Shown here piece after piece: positions 33,599 to 46,952 of a stretch of 64,000 bases of DNA. The translations under genes and the position numbers were made by a program. The notes below the pieces were generated by a model, which saw nothing but the letters and a program-made list of their open reading frames with translations, was not told the DNA's origin and made no database searches. Origin of the DNA: Halicephalobus mephisto (Eukaryota; Nematoda; Chromadorea; Rhabditida; Panagrolaimidae). Position 1 is the first letter of the stretch, and each line of letters opens with the position of its first letter. The stretch spans positions 148,114-212,113 of the forward strand of contig SWDT01000193.1 in NCBI GenBank assembly GCA_009193035.1. The letters run 5' to 3'.

Positions 33599-34768
33599 AC
33601 TTTGGGTTTTCTCTGAGTAGATGAATGACTCGTCCCAAAAATAAGATTAATCAGTGAATAGAACCTCCTTCATCCCTATGGAAACGGACCGACCTTGAGT
33701 TCTTAGAAGAAACGGCATTTGCAGACGAGTCGTTGGAAAAGAAAGTTTCAAAATGAAAATAACAAAATAGTCAACTACACGTGAGACAATGGGAAAAGTA
33801 ACTTCACTCGTTCGAAGTGGCTTTTTCAAACAAGTTATATATCATTTTAGAGCTACTAGAATACATATTCAGAATCTGTTGTTTGTCTCTGCAGTGCGCA
33901 AATTAAAAAGTGTAAAATTCCTTATATCAACATCAGAGAAAAAGGATCTTTTTTGGGGTTTGTTTTGATACACTCGTTTCCTACACTAAATACAACGATT
34001 CAAATAATTATTTTCTACAATTAAGTGTAAATTTTGAGTTGATTAAAATTATCCAATTGATGTTTAAAAAAGACGCGTAAGAATTCAATATATTAAAATT
34101 TCGTAGATTATCTCGTTTCAGAAAATAGTTTAACAAAAGTAAAGTACGGATTCAGAATCAGCATTTTAAGAGCTACAAAATGATATATAACTGATTCGGA
34201 AAGATCACTTCGAGTGGATTTTCTTTGTTAAGCATCTTGAACCAAGGGAAAATAAAAAAAACAAGATCAACGACGAATTAATGAATTACGGAAAAACAAA
34301 TTTCTTCATTATTTTCATTATTTTTTAGATGAAGTTTTTTTACATTTTTTATCGTTGTTTCTTTCAAGAAATTGAAGATTTCTACTTAGCATTTTATCGA
34401 ACGTTTCAAAGCAATTACAATATAGGGTTACAAACTTGATATCCTCAGGTTTTTGGATTTTAAAAATCCTAAATATTTGAATTACTTTGAATTTGATTCA
34501 TTGTAATTACAAACTGTTGTAGTTTTTAGGAGTAATTGAGATATTTTATTCAATAGAATTAATGTTTTTTAATAATTAAGAACCGAAATTTGGCCGAAAT
34601 AGGATGCGTAAGCCGTCGATATATCAGCACGTTTTTGAAGGGTCTTTTCTAGAATGCAGTCTCGCTGGTCTCGCCGCGAAAAACCCAATCCTCTTTGTTT
34701 TCGTTTTCCTTTTTTAATTTTTTTGTTTCTTTTTATATATACTTAATGACTTTTTTTCAGATATCAGA
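33599..34768. promoter_or_regulatory. Divergent region upstream of the zinc-ribbon gene and the toe-1 operon
   Basis: About 1.2 kb. The last 170 bp before 34769 include a GC-richer block (GCAGTCTCGCTGGTCTCGCC, 34653-34672) and a TTTTTTTCAG acceptor ending at 34760. No other gene assembled. Confidence 0.5.
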
Positions 34769-35167
34769 ATGAGTAACCAACAACGATCACAAGACGATGC
34801 TCAAGAAAATGAACGAAGGAGTCGCTCCATTGTCATCAAGAATCTTCCAGAATTAGGTACATCTAGCCTAAGCCAAGCCAGGATGGAAGACTACAGGGCC
34901 GCTTGTGATCTTACTCGTTATTTGGGAATCAAGACTCCTGCTTCTGTAAATAATGTCAAAAGAATTGGGAGAAGTGAAAGGAGGCCTTTGATGGTGGAAC
35001 TCGAATCCGAGCAGGACGTTTGTTACTTCATAGATAGGGCCCACTTTTTACGCCGAGTTGAAGACACCAGGAACCTAAAGATCGAAAGGGCTATGAATTT
35101 GAATCAACTAAGAGCTGCTTTACCTCATCGAAATTCCAATAATTACAGTCAATCGAATAGTAATTGA
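34769..35167 (+). CDS. LINE ORF1-like RNA-binding protein
   Basis: Intact 132-residue frame, eight bases after a TTTTTTTCAG acceptor. Residues 18-112 resemble the RRM-like domain of LINE ORF1 proteins: RSIVIKNLPELG (RNP2-like strand), a predicted helix, YLGI, VKRIGR, then RPLMVELESE (RNP1-like strand) and a final helix. The tail is rich in Ser and Asn. There is no adjacent endonuclease or reverse transcriptase. It ends 108 bp before the TOE-1 start codon on the same strand, with a second acceptor between them, so it is probably the first gene of an operon. It may be a domesticated retroelement protein; function unknown. Confidence 0.72.
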   Translation: MSNQQRSQDDAQENERRSRSIVIKNLPELGTSSLSQARMEDYRAACDLTRYLGIKTPASVNNVKRIGRSERRPLMVELESEQDVCYFIDRAHFLRRVEDTRNLKIERAMNLNQLRAALPHRNSNNYSQSNSN

Positions 35168-35259
35168 CATAAATGTATATTTTAATGACTGCATTGACTT
35201 TTATCAGTTTCATTACTGGCTATATCTGATCATTCATTCGTGTTCATGTAGAAATTAGA

Positions 35260-35268
35260 CCTTTTCAG
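35260..35268 (+). promoter_or_regulatory. Probable trans-splice acceptor for toe-1
   Basis: Polypyrimidine CCTTTTCAG about 100 bp after the stop codon of the upstream gene and 7 bp before the toe-1 ATG. The spacing equals that of SL2-type operon junctions in rhabditid nematodes. Whether SL1 or SL2 is used cannot be read from the DNA. Confidence 0.65.
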
Positions 35269-35275
35269 CTTGGGG

Positions 35276-38200
35276 ATGACGTCTCTAGCACGTCAACTTG
35301 CTAAGCTCAAAGATGCACCGTCAGTGGCCCAAGGAGTGGAGAGGGACTACTCCAGTCTTCTGTTTGAGAAGGCCGAAGCTGCCGCCCTCGACAGAGAACA
35401 GGCCTACAAGCTTGGTAAGTCCCTGACTAGGGTTTCTGAGTAGAAGTTACTATTTTAGGTCTGGCTGGACTCGCACAATTGAAGAAACTAGATCCGGACA
35501 TTGATACCTACGAACCTGAACTCTTTGATGAATCGGTTTTGAATTTCAACAGGTCCATGATTAGCAAGGACGAGAACACCAAAGTGACGGCTTCAATCGA
35601 GCAGATGATCACAATATTGGCCCCTTATTTCCACCACTATGCCTGCAAACAAGTTCTGGAATGGCTCATTTATCGATACCAAATCCATAACTTTGATGCG
35701 GAGTTTCTAGCTACTGCCTTGCTTCCGTTCCACGATCTAAATTCATATGGACGTCTTGGGAGCATTCTGTTCTTGAAGAAGAATGACTGGACTTGGCTCA
35801 AGGAAGTAACCAAAGATGGCTTGCCGATTTCCTTCAATATTCTCGTTAGACAGTGCTTGATTTCCGGAGGCAACATGCATCTGGTCGGAGCTGTGGCCAA
35901 CTTTGCCTCTCACTTGACAAAGACATTCGACGAAGAAACCCTCCAGAAGAATTACCAGTACTATTTTACATTCTTCGCCAAACTAGTTGTGAATCTTTTT
36001 GATGATCCGGCGAATGCTACAGATCAGCTGATTTCTCGAGTGCTTCCACATCTTGGTATTGCATTAAAGTCCAAAGTTTTGCCATTTAAACTGTCCGGAA
36101 TGGTTATTCTCGTTCAGCTATCGATGAACGTTACCTTCGCATCAGAGAATCTTCAGCCGATTATTTCATTGTTATTGAATGTAGGTCTTTTTACTTTTGA
36201 CTTTTGGAACGACTTTTTTAGAAAATCAACCATCGTTTCTTCGAACAAGTGATGAATACCTTGATTGTAGTCTGTCAAAGACAACAATTAGAAACTCTAC
36301 CGGAAAAATCGATATGTCGACTAATCCTAAAAGGAGATGAACTGGGATTGTTGGATTATCTGGAGTCTGTTATGATGAAAGCTGATCTTACTGGTTTTTT
36401 GAGACCTCTTTGGAAGACAATGTTCAATGTTTTGGCAAAGGGGATATATTCCGATAATTTGGAGGATTTTTATGCTGTTTTGAACACCACAACAACAGCA
36501 AGTTCCTTAACAGGGTCCCAGGCTTCAATTCTGATGAATCTAGTCGTCGAGATGATAGCGAAGAGAGAATTGGTAAAACTCCCTAAAGTGATGCAGAGGA
36601 ATTTGAAATCTGTTATTTTGAGGTTTGTTCAGATTTATTCGAGTAAGATTAGTTGTAATTTTCAGATTCGCGCCTGAATTTGATGTTATACATGCCAAGT
36701 ACCTGAAATCTGACGAAGAAACAATAGAGATTCTGATAGATCAATGCCAACTTCAACCTCATGAAATTGGTGCTATTGTTATTGATGTTGGGAAGAAGAG
36801 GAGGAGGCGACAAAGTAGTACTCGAAGTCAACCAGAAAGCGAACCAGAAGAAGGAACCAAACCAAAGATCTCGAAGCAGCAACAAATGAAAAATGCACTA
36901 GGTGCAGAAAAAAGAAAACCTTTCAGTGGTTCTCTTACGGAAATCCTCAATAAGATTAATGAGAAGCAATGGGATGAAGCTGCTTTCATGCTGGAGTCAT
37001 TCAAAATCCAAAAGTATCGTGATTCGTACAGACCACATGATTTTGAGAAATTTGGGCTCAATGTTATTGCAAAAGTTTCGAGGGAACAAATTCCCATCTA
37101 TTCGGAGGTTAAGGCAGCTTTGGCTTTGATGAAGTTTAGCACTGATTTTGCTTTGAAGATTGTGAATCGTTCTGGAAAAGAACCACAATCAAAGAAGGTC
37201 AAAGTTATGGGATCTCCAGTGCTGTCTGATAATCCATTTGGAGGGGAATCTGAAGAAGCTTACCAGAAGAGACTAACTTTTTCATTGGAACTTCTGAATG
37301 CGAACAACACTTACAAGCCTGAAGTGAAGGTCTTTGCTTTGTTGTTTGAGTTGATAGAAAAGTGAGTTTGTCATTAGTAAATAGTGGTAAGAGAGTGCTT
37401 TTCAGGTTGATGTCGAATGAAGAACGATCGGATTGGAGTAGTTACAACATCAGTTTGATTATTGCTCTCTTTTTGAAGTACATGAAACGACCTGAGGTTA
37501 TGAGTTCAATGAGTAGTATTTTCCGTCTTGATCCAATTGCTAAAGTTGTCCGTTTTACTTACGATCACAATGTCCTCAGGAATGCTCTTCAACTTCTAGC
37601 TTTACTTGCTCCAGTGATTCCAGGTCAAGTGGTTACTCATATCATGTCGGTGTTTACTTTCATGGGAGATGGTGGTATCCTTAAGAAAGATAATGAGATG
37701 ACTTTGTCGATTGTAGAAGAAGCACTTCATGCTCTTTTTATGGCAATCGTGAAATCCGAACCTTCGAATACAGCTGGAGCGCAGTTAAAGATTCGACAAA
37801 GATTATTAGAAGTGAGCCGTGTATTTGCTGTTTCATTAGTGGATCTGCCTGCTCATCGAAGAATGCGAGTATTGCATGCTATTGCGAATACAATGTCTTC
37901 AAAGGATGTTTGGATTCTGTTGGCTGCGATTTATGACAACTTTTGTGCTAAATGGCAAAAAGCAACATCAAAGAAAGGAGATACGGATTCGATTCATGAT
38001 ATTACTCTGGAATTTATGGGAGAATTTGAACCTGAACATCAACTGTCTTCTGCAATTAGTCTTATTGACTATGTTCTTTACCTTGGACCCGATGTTCAGA
38101 CTGCTGATGATAGAATTAAAGTGAGAAATCCCAGATACGAGCAATTAAACATCTTCGACCGTGATCAGCGATCGATACAGAAACTCCGTCATTTTCGTTT

Positions 38201-40395
38201 CTTAATTTTCTCGTTCGTTCAGAAGTTCTTGAATTATAAGCCTTTCTATGAACAACTTGGAGTTCTGAATGACGATGAAATGTACCAAAGAATGGTTCTT
38301 GTCGGCAAGAGACTTTTGATTACAGTTACGAATCTGGGAGATTTTATGGATGCTCAACTCCAGCCGTTCTTAAAGGTTGAAGAAAATAATCCAGAAGCTC
38401 GTTATTGGATCGCTTTAGCTGCTAAGGCTGATAATATTGCTGATAGAATGAGATGTCTACTTCCAGCTAATGTTTCGGGCCATATCATTTGTGACTTGTT
38501 GATTGATTCTGATGATGGAGAAGCAGCAGGAATCAAAGTTGATAGTAGAATTCGTGATAGAGCGATGCAGTTATTGAATATTAAGTTGATGGCAGGAGTG
38601 GATGGAAATATTGAAGGAGGAGATATCCATGTGGAATATTTGATTAAGTTTGCTCAGAAGTTGAATGAATGGATCAGACCAGCTGAGAGTAGAGATGAAA
38701 TTGTGCTTTGTCAGAATGCTTCCTTCAGTTTGAAATTGGTTGCCAAGAGGATGCCGACTATTGAAGGACAGAAGATTTTTGCTGACACAACGGAAAGATG
38801 TATTGAGATTGTAAGTTGTTTTTACTTAAGATTGAGTGATCATTTCTGAAATTTAGCTTAAACAATGGAACTGCCTTGATGAAGCGATGGTTGGAAACAT
38901 TCTTTTACTTGTTGGAGAATTGGTTCGATCTCAGAATGTGAAATCTATTGCTCTTTACTCTGACATGATTTGTAATCTTTGTGTCGATATCCTTAAGGAA
39001 TCTGATAAGAGAGCAGCAGATGTCATTGAGCAAATAGAAGCTGAGAAGAATGCAGAAAATGAGACAGTGCCTAGTGGAACTCGTCGTCGACAGAGGACTC
39101 AACATTCTTTGTGTGGAAAACAGTATGGAGATGATGTTTTACTGCTTTGTTCATTGACTTGTGCTCAGAGATTGTTTGATCATGCAGCTAAGTTGATGAC
39201 GAACTTTTATGAACCGTTATTGCTGGTGATGAATACATTGTCATCGAAGTATTTGGGTGATTCTCCAGAAGGACAAGGTTCTCAAAGATTGGATAACATT
39301 CGATTGAGATTGAATTTGATTAGATCTGCAATTTCTAGACAAGAATTGAAATCCTTGGTTGATCCATATAAGAATGTTGCTAATGCTTTGTTGAAGAAAC
39401 CGGTGAGTATTTTTAAGTGATTTCTCTTTTGGAAAATGCTGTTTTAGATTGCTTTGTCGTGGTTCTGTGGGATTATTACGCAATCTCTCAAGATTGCTAA
39501 GACTGATGCTGTTATTGATGTTATTCAGGAGTTAATTGAGCTCTTTATGCTCTTGTTCAAGTTTAGAAAGAATGAGAGAAGAGCCGAGAAGTTTGCCATG
39601 GTCAATTATTGTGAAGACTCTATAGTGACTGCTTTCCTGGGATTGGTTGATCATATGAAGGCAGAGAACTTGAAACCAATCATTAATGCCCTTGTGGACC
39701 ATCTGAAGTTGTCGCTTGCTGACTCTGAATCTGCAAGAGCTAATAGACCGATGGCATTGACCATATTCAACTTTGCTAATCAATTCTATGATTCCTACAA
39801 CACTTTGGCTATTCCTTACTTTGCTCAGTTATTCGAACTTTCTGTTAATATTCTGAAAGTCATGAATGTGGCAAATCAGTCGGAAGAATCCATCTACATT
39901 GACGGGAAGGAATCAGAATCCCTCGGGGAAGTTCAAGCAGATCGGCTTATCGTTTTGCTACTCAATTTTATCACGAAATGTGCCAAGAATCATACGTTCT
40001 TTACTGAGGATCTCGCTCAGATATGCTATGGACCGGTTTTGGATGAGATTGAGAATATTGAAGTTGAAGGACATGAAGAACGTTGTGTCCCTCATGTGTC
40101 CAACTGCATCTATGCTATTGCCGAAGCATCTGTTGAGCTCTTCAACCGAGAAATTTGCGAAAAACTTCTTCAAAAGACACGACACACCTCTGCTAAAGTT
40201 CGATACCGTGCTGTTCTCGTCTTCGACGTTTTGGTAGACAGAATCGCCGATGCCCTCGCTCCACTCCTTCCGATGATCGTGCAGTACCTGAGTGAGCTGA
40301 TGGAAGACTCCAGCACGAAAGTCAGTACCCAATGCGAGAAGACTATACGCCAATTACGACAAAAGTTTGGAGATGAAGTCCTAGGAACCAATTAA
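35276..40395 (+). CDS. toe-1: HEATR1/UTP10 homologue (TOE-1), SSU processome HEAT protein
   Basis: Seven exons, 35276-35414, 35459-36180, 36222-36622, 36666-37361, 37406-38810, 38857-39402 and 39448-40395, give 1618 residues (human HEATR1 2144; nematode forms are shorter). The start MTSLARQLAKL matches the human N-terminus. Other markers are HYACKQVLEWLIYRYQIH (residues about 105-120), NIMSIFTFMG-like VTHIMSVFTFMGDGG (BP28CT region), HFRFLIFSFVQ, and the terminal ELMEDSSTKVSTQCEKTIRQL. HEATR1/Utp10 is part of the t-UTP subcomplex needed for pre-rRNA transcription and 18S processing in the nucleolus. A CCTTTTCAG acceptor at 35260-35268 precedes the ATG by 7 bp, fitting trans-splicing from an operon. 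Confidence 0.96.
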
Positions 40396-40450
40396 TGGAT
40401 TTACTGGACGATTTGTTGAGTTTACTAATTTTACTTTGTTGATGAAAAGT

Positions 40451-41396
40451 TTAAAAATTTCTGGACTGTACAGAAAGAACAGGACGGGAATCTGAAAATT
40501 CCTGTTTTATCCTGGTTTTCATGTGCGGTAGAGGTTGTAGGATCAGCCTCCTGGAGGGATTCCGGTTGACGGGCCTGATGACGACGGTCGGTTTCTGGAT
40601 CGTTCGGGAATTGAGTTTGAGAATGTTTCGGTTTTCGTTGACGGGGTAGATACGGTAAGAGGAGGGGATTTTTTGTGGATTACTGTAAGTTAAGGATTAT
40701 TGTACAGTGTAAAATAAGTCGCATTGAATAATGGATTTTGAAGGTTTTTGGTGTAGATGAAACCAGTGATTTAAGAACTATCACGATCCCTGAAGAGTTC
40801 ATAAATAGGTACATTGATCTAAGATATAAAAATTTCATATGGAATAACGAGTTTTTAAAATCTATCATTTGATTTAATCTAAAAAAGTAATGAATTTTAA
40901 AAATTACCTAGTTTCAACAAATTGAACTTCTGCGTGATTTTCCGCTTTTGGAACACTTCCAGTATTCCTCAAAAAGAAATCATCAATGTCCTCCGGGTGA
41001 AGTTCTGGAAGTTGTTTCATTCCAGGTATTAAGAAAGTTTTGATTCCAGGAATCTCAAAGGGTTGAGAAATAAACTTCTGGACCGGTCTTTTGACAGCTG
41101 TAACAACTTTTGCAAGATTGTTACCGTAAATTACAGTATTTGGTTGAGCATTAGCAATTATGTAATATTTATAAACCATCGTCGGATTCTGCGAAGTAGA
41201 AGGGTTAGAAGTAGGGATTTCGGGCCTCATTTTAAATGAAAATGAATAAGGACCAGGTGAAAGAAGAGTCATTAGAGGAAATTTACCCTCCGGTACCGTC
41301 ACCGCCTCAGCGGGTTGTTGATTGGTGCTCGGGAGAACAGATGGAGATGTTGTAAATAACCCGGCCAACAGACAAAAGAATAGCAACCAACTTGGC
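40451..41396 (-). CDS. Putative secreted proline-rich protein of unknown family
   Basis: Exon 40908-41396 (after a TTTTCCCAG acceptor) and exon 40451-40682 join in phase 2, encoding about 236 residues. Near the start is a hydrophobic stretch, WLLFFCLLAGLF, like a signal peptide, then Pro/Ser-rich and basic sequence with several PxxR motifs. No ATG precedes the hydrophobic segment in this exon. The true start is therefore missing, non-ATG, or supplied by splicing from upstream. One in-frame option is splicing from the S6 kinase last exon (donor at 41548). Two alternatives remain: a separate trans-spliced gene, or an extended kinase isoform. I recognise no domain. Confidence 0.5.
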
Positions 41397-41529
41397 CTGG
41401 GAAAATCGGGGATTTGTTTTTTGGAGAAGACTAATAATTATTTTTATGAAATTACAAAAAGAGAAATGCCGTATACCACGACGGCACTTATTAAATCTTA
41501 CCGATACAAGATAGTGGATGCAAAATGAA

Positions 41530-42940
<1,411 letters not shown>

Positions 42941-43456
42941 TGTCAGAACTGAAAGGGTTAAAGTAAAAAGCGAGGGAAGATGATTAAAAACAAAATTTAT
43001 GAAAGTGCATGAAATTTAGGAAAACAAAGCTCGTTTTACGACCCGTTCGGAAAAAGGATCGCAAAAATAACTACAATTACACAATCAACAGATCTGAAAA
43101 GTAATGATGACAAAGGAGAAATGAAAACAGGGGAACGACGGAAGTAGGATAAACAAAATATTTCACATAAAAATAAGTACAAATAGAAGGAATTTAACGA
43201 GAGGAACGTTGTAATCATGACGGTGAACATTTCAGATCCATCAAAGAACGAGTTAGAAGAACATGAACGTAAACAAAAAAATCAACAAAGTACCGAAGAA
43301 AGTTCAAAGGAAAATCACCGAACGAATTTCCGATTCCCGCGTGCGCCTTCTTTCGCTTCGAGACACAAGCACCCGCTCATTCAAAATCCCGCTTTATTTT
43401 GTTTTTGTTTTATATAAAACATTTTTCATTAGTGCTTTAAATTGCAATTTTTCTCC
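42941..43456. promoter_or_regulatory. Region between the glucosidase gene and rsks-1
   Basis: About 515 bp holding the 3' flank of the glucosidase and the upstream region of rsks-1. Two overlapping plus-strand frames (43217-43417 and 43263-43460) share a GC-richer core but have no homology I recognise; I do not call them genes. Confidence 0.5.
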
Positions 43457-46400
43457 CTAACTATTAGGCCAAGACAACGTCCAAGAAGTTCCGTTATTCA
43501 AGTCGATCAATCCGGATCCTGTGATGTTGACGATTTGAGTGAACGGAGAATAGGATCCAGTAGGGTTGTCGATAATCACCGGATTCCCGTTTACTGTAGC
43601 TCGAGTTAGATCTGGATAGTAGCTGTGACCGAATATTTCAATGTTTTCAAGTTTTGTGAGTGTGACTCCAGTGGCTGATCTTACTCTGTTGATCTGGATG
43701 ATGGATTGAGTCGATGAAACACTCGCGGAAAATGTGAAATGATGGTAATTGTGGTTCGCAATATCCGAGAACAAAGATTCCCCATCGTCCCAGAAGAGTT
43801 CTCCCTGAGCCGAAGGAGTGTCTTCTTTAGTCAACGCAACTACGAGTTCCATTCTGTTTTTTCTGGAGTATACTGTAGTCAACCCCGGAGCTTGTCTCGG
43901 GAGGATGTATCCACCTCTGATGTAGACTGGGATCAGACTTGTGTTTGCGGCGAATCTAGAGTTGTTTCCTGCAGTCGCTTCGTCGCCGTAATAGATGTCG
44001 TAGAGAGAGTACCAAGTGGCGGAAGGAGGCAGGTACCCGTAGGTTCGCGATCGGTTCCGGCTTCTATCACCGGAATTACCATCAACGCCTCTCCCCATAG
44101 AAATTGATGAGACAAGGTTATTGCAACTGGATCCCCAGGGAACTCGAAGAAACTGGCCGGACTACAGTGCCGCCGGAGATGGAAGCTCTGAAGTGGAGAC
44201 TGTACAAGTAGGGCAAGTGTTCGGTATCTGAAGAGATTGGCCTTCCTGGCGGCCGCCGCGACAGAGGGCCATTGGGCGGGGTCCTGGGGAGGGTTGTCCT
44301 TAGAGTTGTGGTTTCGGAGAAGCTGTGAAAAGCCCCGAGTTGTTGCCAACGGAGACAAAGTTCTTCATTGGTGGCTCCAGTGAAGCCACAGATATCCGAT
44401 CCTACGTAGGGGATGCCGAACATGTTGAATTCTTGGACGCCTGGAAATAGGAGAACATTAAAACCTCATTGAAAAATCCTCAAGCTGGGATCAGGGAATT
44501 GTATTTGTAAGGAGTCTATGTACTTGCCGATGATAGACACCCGCATATCCGGCCATCCAGCAGTGTTGTCCCCCAACCAGTGTCCTCCGTATCTGCCGGA
44601 AGAAGCAAAAGTCGATCTGGAGATGACCACAGCTCTCTTGTTCCTCGCCTTCTCCATCCCCTTCATCGTCGCTACCGTTTCGCTCCATCCATAAAGATTC
44701 TTGGTGTTGTAGAAGCTTGTAGTGTTCCTCATCGTCGAGGCGAACATGCACAAAGTTCCCGTGAACAAATACCCCAATCTGTTGTAGACACTGACGGTCT
44801 CGTAAGGAGGACGATCAAGACCGCTGTCGGGACCGTTGATTGGGCAGTAGAGGTTCCCAACTTCCTTAGAGTGTTCGCGAAGGCATCGAAGTTAGAAGGT
44901 TCGTTCATGTCGATCCAGGCGCGTCCACATGGGTTGAATTAACAAATCCTTGTAGTTCACTCTCCACCAGGTGTTGGTGACATTGGTGGGGTCCAGAAAG
45001 TCGGGGAAGGCAGCATTGTTAGAAGGCTGTGAAAAAACCGGATAAGTTCGACTTTAAAATAAGTATTCACTAGTTGAAACCTACCCAGACTTTGCCCAAC
45101 ATGATTTTCGTCCCTTTGACCATGGGATAGCTGTCTCCAAATCCTGAGGTACTAAGTCCATTCTTCTAGGCCATTCAATGAAGGCCGCCCCTGCGTCTCT
45201 GCCTCTTTGGAAACTGTCGTAATCGGCTTCGACTCCGGGATCAAGGATGAGAGTGAAGTGCATCCCGTAATCATTGTGGAGACTATCGATGACAGTCGGA
45301 AGATTCGACCAATTAGGGTCATCTTTGTTGTAGGTGAAATCCTGGTATCTGTTCATGTAGTCAATGTCGCTGAATTGAACATCCTGAGGGATCCCCGCGG
45401 CTCTGGTTCTGTTGACGACGGCCATAATGTCGTCTGTCCCGGTATAGCCCCATCTGCAGATCTGGAACCCGAGGGCCCAATAGGGGGGCAAGTACGGTCT
45501 TCCGATGACTTGTTGATATTGCTGAATTACAGCTTCCGGAGTAGGACCAGGGAAGAAGAAGAGCTCCAACTGACCCCCGATAGTACGGTAGGTCAAATGA
45601 GGGGCAGGGCCCAGTGTGACCTCTTGCGCATTGGAGTTGAAGATGAAAACTCCATGAGCTTTAGATGTTGTCGGATTTAAGGCCAGATAGAAAGGATGGA
45701 CTCCTGAAGAATTTCTGTAATTAGTTTTTAATAATTTTGAAACTACCGTAATAGTTTAAAGGAATATCAGTGATGGCATCTGGTGGAAAATCTCTTGCAA
45801 ACATCCCCCAAGTAAGGTACTTACTTAAATCGTGCTAAAATTCAAAACTTTTTCCACCACGAGAATTACAGTATTACCATCAAAGTTTTGTGGACGTTCT
45901 CGCCGAATCCGACAATCTGATTCGTGGATAAGAAAGCGGACAACTGGATATATTGGTCCGCAAAGAGAAGCCCTCCAATCGAAGTGTCAAAGAGATCTTC
46001 ATTGTCGGAAGTACGGTAGACCGAGAAAGAAAAAATCGAACCGTTTGTTGATTTTACTTGGAGTTTTTCGTTCGAGGAAATCGAGGGGGAATCGTTGATG
46101 GGGACTGGGGGTCGGTATCTGAAAAGAAAAACTAGTTGGTCTCAGAAGAAAATAAAAGTAATCTGTTACTGTAGGAAGCTTACTTTTACAAGATATAAAT
46201 GATTCACATTTTTCTTCTTCAAGGGTATCAAAACAATGAATCGATTATCCGTTATGAAAGTAATCTTACTACTGACTCCTGTAAACCTCACCTTTGACTA
46301 TTTGCCGGACTAATTTTCACGTAAACTCCGGTTCCTATTTCCTTCCACTCGAAAACCAAGTTCTGAAAATCTGTCCCAAACGGATTCTGTACGCTTTGGG

Positions 46401-46647
46401 AGGATTTCTGTAGATTTATAGATTTATCTCCGCTCTGGAAGCTTTGACTCGCGATGTAGCCGGTGTTTTCTGGAAAATAACAAAGAGGAACAGTGATTGG
46501 TTTTTCTACATCGTCCCAGATGCATCCATTGGAAAGACAGTGCTTCTTTGTCTTGTCCCTCGCAGGAGCACAGTCGATTCTCCTGTCTGCTGGAATGTCT
46601 CCAGAAGACAGAGAAATTAGAAGCAGGAAAATAAAAGCCAACAGCAT
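43457..46647 (-). pseudogene. Trefoil/GH31 alpha-glucosidase with many frameshifts
   Basis: Exons 46292-46647, 45878-46118, 45747-45834, 45085-45714, 44528-45026 and 43457-44440. Signal peptide (LLAFIFLLLISLSSG), then a P-type trefoil (DCAPARDKTKKHC...GCIWDD...LCYFP), then a full GH31 body: VGFGENVHKTLM, WGYTGTDD, catalytic [41 protein letters not shown] and YLPPSATWYSLYD. Such enzymes hydrolyse alpha-glucosides at the gut surface or lysosome. Protein identity stays high, but the frame changes by one base at about eight places: near 45730, 45165, 44925, 44850, 44325, 44225, 44145 and 44050. It is either a young pseudogene or consensus errors in the assembly. One intron uses a GC donor. Confidence 0.85.
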
Positions 46648-46952
46648 TGTCCTTGACTTATCAAGGACGTTAATTAACTTTCATGTGGTTGGAACATGGC
46701 GAAACGGAGGCAAGGACGATAAGTCCACGTTAAACAATTTTTTTGATCAATATTCTTATCAAAAATGTGTTTTCTGTTTAGTAACGCCAGTTTAACGAGG
46801 GAAACCAAAAATAAAACAAACATCGTCGATCAATAAGGACTAATTTAAAAAAAGTTCGTTAAGAAGATCAACGACGATTTCATTAACGAAAGCATTATGG
46901 AAATTGTCCGAAATCGTCAATCAATTCGTAAATTGTCTTGTTGGGAGAAGAA
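46648..46952. promoter_or_regulatory. Divergent upstream region of the GH31 and SulP genes
   Basis: About 300 bp between the GH31 signal-peptide start (minus) and the putative first exon of the SulP gene (plus). No specific element was recognised. Confidence 0.5.

Noticed and set aside
33647..33829. Minus-strand frame beside the zinc-ribbon first exon
   Set aside because: No splice link, hydrophobic-biased random composition, and no motif.
43739..44942. Plus-strand open frames opposite the glucosidase
   Set aside because: Composition and conserved GH31 motifs lie on the minus strand only.
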